The translations under genes were made by a program, and so were the position numbers. A DNA stretch of 64,000 nucleotides from Bradyrhizobium sp. dw_78 (GTDB lineage Bacteria; Pseudomonadota; Alphaproteobacteria; Rhizobiales; Xanthobacteraceae), in contig NZ_JAAVUS010000001.1 of NCBI RefSeq assembly GCF_018449525.1, forward strand, positions 868,001-932,000. The letters are read 5' to 3'. Positions 60,987 through 64,000 of this stretch are shown in pieces. The notes under the pieces are model-generated. The model was given only the letters and a program-made list of their open reading frames with translations, was not told where the DNA came from and searched no databases. Each line of letters begins with the position of its first letter. Position 1 is the stretch's first letter.

Positions 60987-62537
60987 TCATTTGTCGATCC
61001 ATGCGTCGCGGAAGCCGTCATTGACGCCGATTGCGGTGGTGACGAGGTTCTTGATCTTGCAATGCGTGATGGTCGGAAACTGAAGCTCGAGCAGCCAGGC
61101 GATCGGAACGTCGTCGACCAGGATCTTCTGGATCTTGTCGTAGATTTCCTTGCGCTTCGAGTCCGGCGTGGCGACCGCGCCTTCAGCGAATAATTGGTCG
61201 ATCTCCGGATTGGAATAGCCCTCGACATTGTTGAACACCTGGCCCTTGGCGATCTGGCTCGAGATGTAATTGCGGGCCACGCCGAGCGCGGGATCGCCAT
61301 ATTGATAGAGATAGCTGAAGGCCAGGTCGTAATCCCAATCGCCGATCTTCTGGTTCGAGCCGGGCACGTCGGTGGCGACGGTTTCGATGTTGAGGCCGAC
61401 ATCCTGAAGGTTTTGCTTCACGGCTTCGCCCCAGCGCTGCCAGGTCTCGCCATAGGGCAGCGGCATCAGGCGGATCTTTTCGCCATTGTAGCCGGCTTCC
61501 TTGAGCAGTGCCTTGGCCTTGGCCGGATCGTAGGGATATTTCGGCACGTCGTCGGTATAGAACTTGATGGCCGAGGATGACGGGCCGGTCGCGACCTTGC
61601 CGAGGCCGTTCCAGATCACGTCCTTGGCGAAGTCGCGGTCGATCGCATACATGATCGCCTGGCGGATCTTCTTGTTCGCGGTCGGGCCGGAGCGGTTATT
61701 GAGCCACAGCCACGCCAGCGGGCTGAAGAATTCCCAGCCGTCGCCGGTGACACAGACATCCTTCAGCTTGCTCAGGCGTGGCACGTCGAAATTCTCGACC
61801 GAGCCGCCGGGCAATACGTCGATCTTGCCGGTCTCGAAGGCCGCCGACCGCGCGGCCGCATCGGGAATCACCTGCCAGTAGATGTCGTCGATGTAGGGCT
61901 TACCCTTTTCATGGTAGCTCGGGTTCTTGACCAGGTGAATGAACGAACCCTTCTGCCACTCCTTGAACATGAACGGACCGGTACCGATCGGCGCGTTGTT
62001 GTAGGGATTGGTCTTGTAGTCCGTGCCCTCATAGAGGTGCTTCGGCATGATCGGAAACGAGCCGACCTCGAAAATGTTGATGAACGGCCCGAACGGCTGC
62101 TTCAGCGTGAACACCACGGTAAGATCGTCGGGCGCCTCGACCTTGTCGATCTGCGCCAGGTTGCCGCGCGCCCGCGCATGGGTCTGCTTCAGCATGTCGA
62201 CCGTGAACAGCACGTCGGCCGAGGTGAACGGCTTGCCGTCGTGCCAGGTGACGCCCGGCTTGAGTTTGAAGGTGTAGACCTTGGCGTCGTCGCTGACGGT
62301 CCAGCTTTCGGCCAATCCAGGCAGCGGTTCCAGCTTCGGGCTGTAGCGCAGCAGGCCCTCGAAGATGTTGCCCGACACCATCTGGGTCGGGCCGTTCTGG
62401 AGCATCGCGACATTCAGGCCGGGTGGCTCGGGTTGGATCACCACATTGATGGTGCCGCCCGTCTTCGGCTCTTGCGCGCTGGCCGCTGTGCCCAGAAAAC
62501 AGGCCAGGGCGATACTCATCACGATTTTCTTCAGCAT
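60987..62537 (-). CDS. ABC transporter substrate-binding protein, SBP family 5
   Basis: 516 residues from ATG 62537. Signal peptide is residues 1-22 (IALACFLGTAASAQ). Family 5 motifs are NIFEGLLRYSPKLEPLPGLA, KLKPGVTWHDGKPFTSADVL and AIMYAIDRDF. It binds peptides, opines, nickel complexes or similar in the periplasm and feeds the permeases; ligand class cannot be read from sequence. First gene of the four-gene operon. Confidence 0.92.
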   Translation of the reverse strand: MLKKIVMSIALACFLGTAASAQEPKTGGTINVVIQPEPPGLNVAMLQNGPTQMVSGNIFEGLLRYSPKLEPLPGLAESWTVSDDAKVYTFKLKPGVTWHDGKPFTSADVLFTVDMLKQTHARARGNLAQIDKVEAPDDLTVVFTLKQPFGPFINIFEVGSFPIMPKHLYEGTDYKTNPYNNAPIGTGPFMFKEWQKGSFIHLVKNPSYHEKGKPYIDDIYWQVIPDAAARSAAFETGKIDVLPGGSVENFDVPRLSKLKDVCVTGDGWEFFSPLAWLWLNNRSGPTANKKIRQAIMYAIDRDFAKDVIWNGLGKVATGPSSSAIKFYTDDVPKYPYDPAKAKALLKEAGYNGEKIRLMPLPYGETWQRWGEAVKQNLQDVGLNIETVATDVPGSNQKIGDWDYDLAFSYLYQYGDPALGVARNYISSQIAKGQVFNNVEGYSNPEIDQLFAEGAVATPDSKRKEIYDKIQKILVDDVPIAWLLELQFPTITHCKIKNLVTTAIGVNDGFRDAWIDK

Positions 62538-62874
62538 TACTGACGTCTTTCTGCTGGTTCGACCTATCAAATGCGGGAACGGCGAAGATCGCTTTTGTAC
62601 AGGAAAACAATGGCTTCAGGCCAATTGATATCCGCTTTGACGAAGATGCTCCCATAACGTCAATCCTGCCCGCAAGACGAAACTCTCGACAGCAGGCGAT
62701 TAAAAAATGGACAGCACTGCGCGAGTTGATCCAGGTTAACGACGCAGATCAAGTCGGCACGCTGAAGGATTAACCCGGACATCCTACACATCCTGGCGCG
62801 GGCCGTTTCCGGCCGCCGCACTTAAACACGCCGTTAGGCAAAGCCTGGGGCGGGATTCATCGGAAGAACTCTCG
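62538..62874. promoter_or_regulatory. Divergent region between the ABC operon and the GGDEF gene
   Basis: 337 bp with no gene seen. It contains an interrupted dyad TTGATC (62726-62731) ... GATCAA (62747-62752), not a clean FNR/FixK box, and a GGAAGA ribosome site for the gene at 62875. Confidence 0.5.
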
Positions 62875-64000
62875 ATGAAGTTGTTGAGCCAATATTTAAA
62901 AGAGCGGACGATTCCTGAAGTCCGCCTGCCAGGACCGGTTACGGTGGTCGTCGTCGGCCTGACGGCCGTGGCGTTTCAAATGACGACCGGGATATCGGGA
63001 CTCTGCATGGTCCCGCTGATGCTGGCGGGCGTGTTCGCAGGCAGCATCTGCATCAGGCAACGTTCGATCGATGCGCGCACGGCATCGTTGTATGCGGCGA
63101 TCGAAAGCACGCCGAACGGATTATGCATTTTCGACGCGGACCTCAGGGTCGTGGTCAGTAACGGCCAGTTCGCCGAAATGTATGGACTGACGCCGGCCCA
63201 GACCCGGCCTGGGACATCGCTGCGCGAAATTCTCGAAAGCCGCGTGGCGTCGTCCTGCGGTCCGCTGAATGCGGAGTCGTATATCGCCGATTGCCTCGGC
63301 AATGCCCTTTCCCGGGAGGCGCTCGATACGACCGACGAACTCAGGAATGGAAATATATTCGCCGTCACCCGCCATCCCATGCGCGATGGCGGGTTGATCG
63401 AGGTTCACAAGGACATCACCGATCCGTGGCTGGCGGAAGCCCGCGCCCAGGCGGCCAGGCAGGAGCTGATCGAAAAACAATATGCCATCGATCAAGCCGT
63501 CATCGTCGCGGTGACGGACCTGCGCGGCAACATCACCTATGCCAACGAGAATTTCTGCAAGATCAGCGGATATTCCCGCACCGAATTGCTGGGGCAGAAC
63601 CACCGCATTCTGAATTCCGGCGCGCATTCGACGGCCTTCTTCCGCGCGATGTACCAATGCATCGCGCGCGGCAATGTCTGGCGCGGTGAATTGTGCAACA
63701 GGGCCAAGAACGGCTCGTTCTATTGGGTCGACACGGTCATCACGCCGCAACTCGGGGTCAACGGCAAGCCTGTTTCCTATATGGCGATCCGGATCGATAT
63801 CACGGCGCGGAAATGCGCCGAAGCCCAGATTTCCTATGCTGCCAGCCACGATGCGTTGACCGGACTTGCGAACAGGACCTCGCTGCTGGAAAGAGCCAAC
63901 GGAGCGCTGGTCGATATGCGGCGGCGCGGCATGACCGTTTGTCTGCTCGATCTCGACGGCTTCAAGCATGTTAACGACACACTGGGCCATGCCGCCGGAG
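62875..64000 (+). CDS. PAS-GGDEF diguanylate cyclase (3' end beyond window)
   Basis: 375 residues are visible from ATG 62875 and the frame runs off the end. Two hydrophobic segments lie near 20-60 (VTVVVVGLTAVAFQM; VPLMLAGVFAGSIC). A PAS-like domain starts near 70 (AIESTPNGLCIFDADL), and a second PAS/PAC spans ~205-315 (AVTDLRGNITYANENFCKIS; LGQNHRILNSG; VSYMAIRIDITA). The start of a GGDEF domain follows (SHDALTGLANRTSLLE; LLDLDGFKHVNDTLGHAAG). It would make cyclic di-GMP, a signal that opposes motility; whether an EAL domain follows cannot be seen. Confidence 0.87.
   Translation, partial: MKLLSQYLKERTIPEVRLPGPVTVVVVGLTAVAFQMTTGISGLCMVPLMLAGVFAGSICIRQRSIDARTASLYAAIESTPNGLCIFDADLRVVVSNGQFAEMYGLTPAQTRPGTSLREILESRVASSCGPLNAESYIADCLGNALSREALDTTDELRNGNIFAVTRHPMRDGGLIEVHKDITDPWLAEARAQAARQELIEKQYAIDQAVIVAVTDLRGNITYANENFCKISGYSRTELLGQNHRILNSGAHSTAFFRAMYQCIARGNVWRGELCNRAKNGSFYWVDTVITPQLGVNGKPVSYMAIRIDITARKCAEAQISYAASHDALTGLANRTSLLERANGALVDMRRRGMTVCLLDLDGFKHVNDTLGHAAG

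Noticed and set aside
62726..62752. FNR/FixK-type box upstream of the GGDEF gene
   Set aside because: TTGATCCAGGTTAA differs from TTGAT-N4-ATCAA in the second half, and the GATCAA further on is too far away. This is a dyad only, not a supported site.

Overview
The window is GC-rich, densely packed alphaproteobacterial DNA. It most resembles the Nitrobacteraceae (Bradyrhizobium / Rhodopseudomonas / Afipia group). The reasons are very large flagellins with FlbT and FlaF, a FliX, a CckA kinase, CtrA-type TTAA-N7-TTAACC sites, and short dispersed palindromes typical of that family. The species cannot be fixed from sequence alone. No rRNA, tRNA, insertion sequence, prophage or CRISPR was seen.

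Layout. (1) Positions 1-15.2 kb form a filament locus: the C-terminus of a FlgL-like hook-filament junction protein; a five-gene cassette (ATP-grasp, TPR-glycosyltransferase, family-2-like glycosyltransferase, second ATP-grasp, group II PLP decarboxylase); flbT on the minus strand; two tandem ~905-residue flagellins; flaF; and a FlaG-like gene. (2) 15.5-18.5 kb holds nikR divergent from a TonB-dependent receptor, with a perfect NikR operator between them. (3) 18.5-21.3 kb holds flgN-like, flgJ-like and flgI on minus, divergent from fliX. (4) 21.3-29.2 kb is a non-flagellar stretch: HxlR regulator with an NAD(P)-binding protein, dksA, small membrane proteins, a keto-pentenoate-hydratase-like enzyme, a 2OG-Fe(II) oxygenase, small ORFs and an MFS exporter. 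(5) 29.4-33.0 kb is flgF-flgG-flgA-flgH on minus, ending in an intrinsic terminator. (6) 33.3-40.2 kb is fliL-fliM-pflI-like-motE-like and a 1257-residue periplasmic TPR protein. (7) 40.3-46.2 kb holds a small gene, fliO-fliP (minus), and flgB-flgC-fliE-fliQ-fliR-flhB (plus). (8) 46.3-50.1 kb holds cckA and a Tim44-like protein. (9) 50.1-57.4 kb is housekeeping and accessory: GST, secreted proteins, class I fumarase, SET-domain methyltransferase, DsbA/FrnE oxidoreductase, BioF2-type GNAT. (10) 57.5-62.5 kb is a complete peptide/opine-type ABC transporter. (11) The window ends inside a PAS-GGDEF protein.

How it fits together. Rod, ring, export-gate, switch and filament genes make this a main locus for the thick (polar or subpolar) flagellum. 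Genes for the MS ring, FliG/FliN, FliI and the hook are not here. CtrA-like sites precede flagellin 2, fliX, flgB and, less perfectly, flbT, fliL and the glycosyltransferase. cckA, the kinase at the top of the CtrA pathway, is also encoded here. A perfect CtrA-like site also precedes the 2OG oxygenase at 24.8 kb, tying an unexpected enzyme to this regulon.

The best candidate for an undescribed system is the 1.1-7.7 kb cassette between the junction protein and the flagellins. Twin ATP-grasp ligases, two glycosyltransferases and an amine-producing decarboxylase suggest a flagellin or cell-surface modification pathway that builds an amide-linked, amine-bearing group. This is inferred from gene content and position only.
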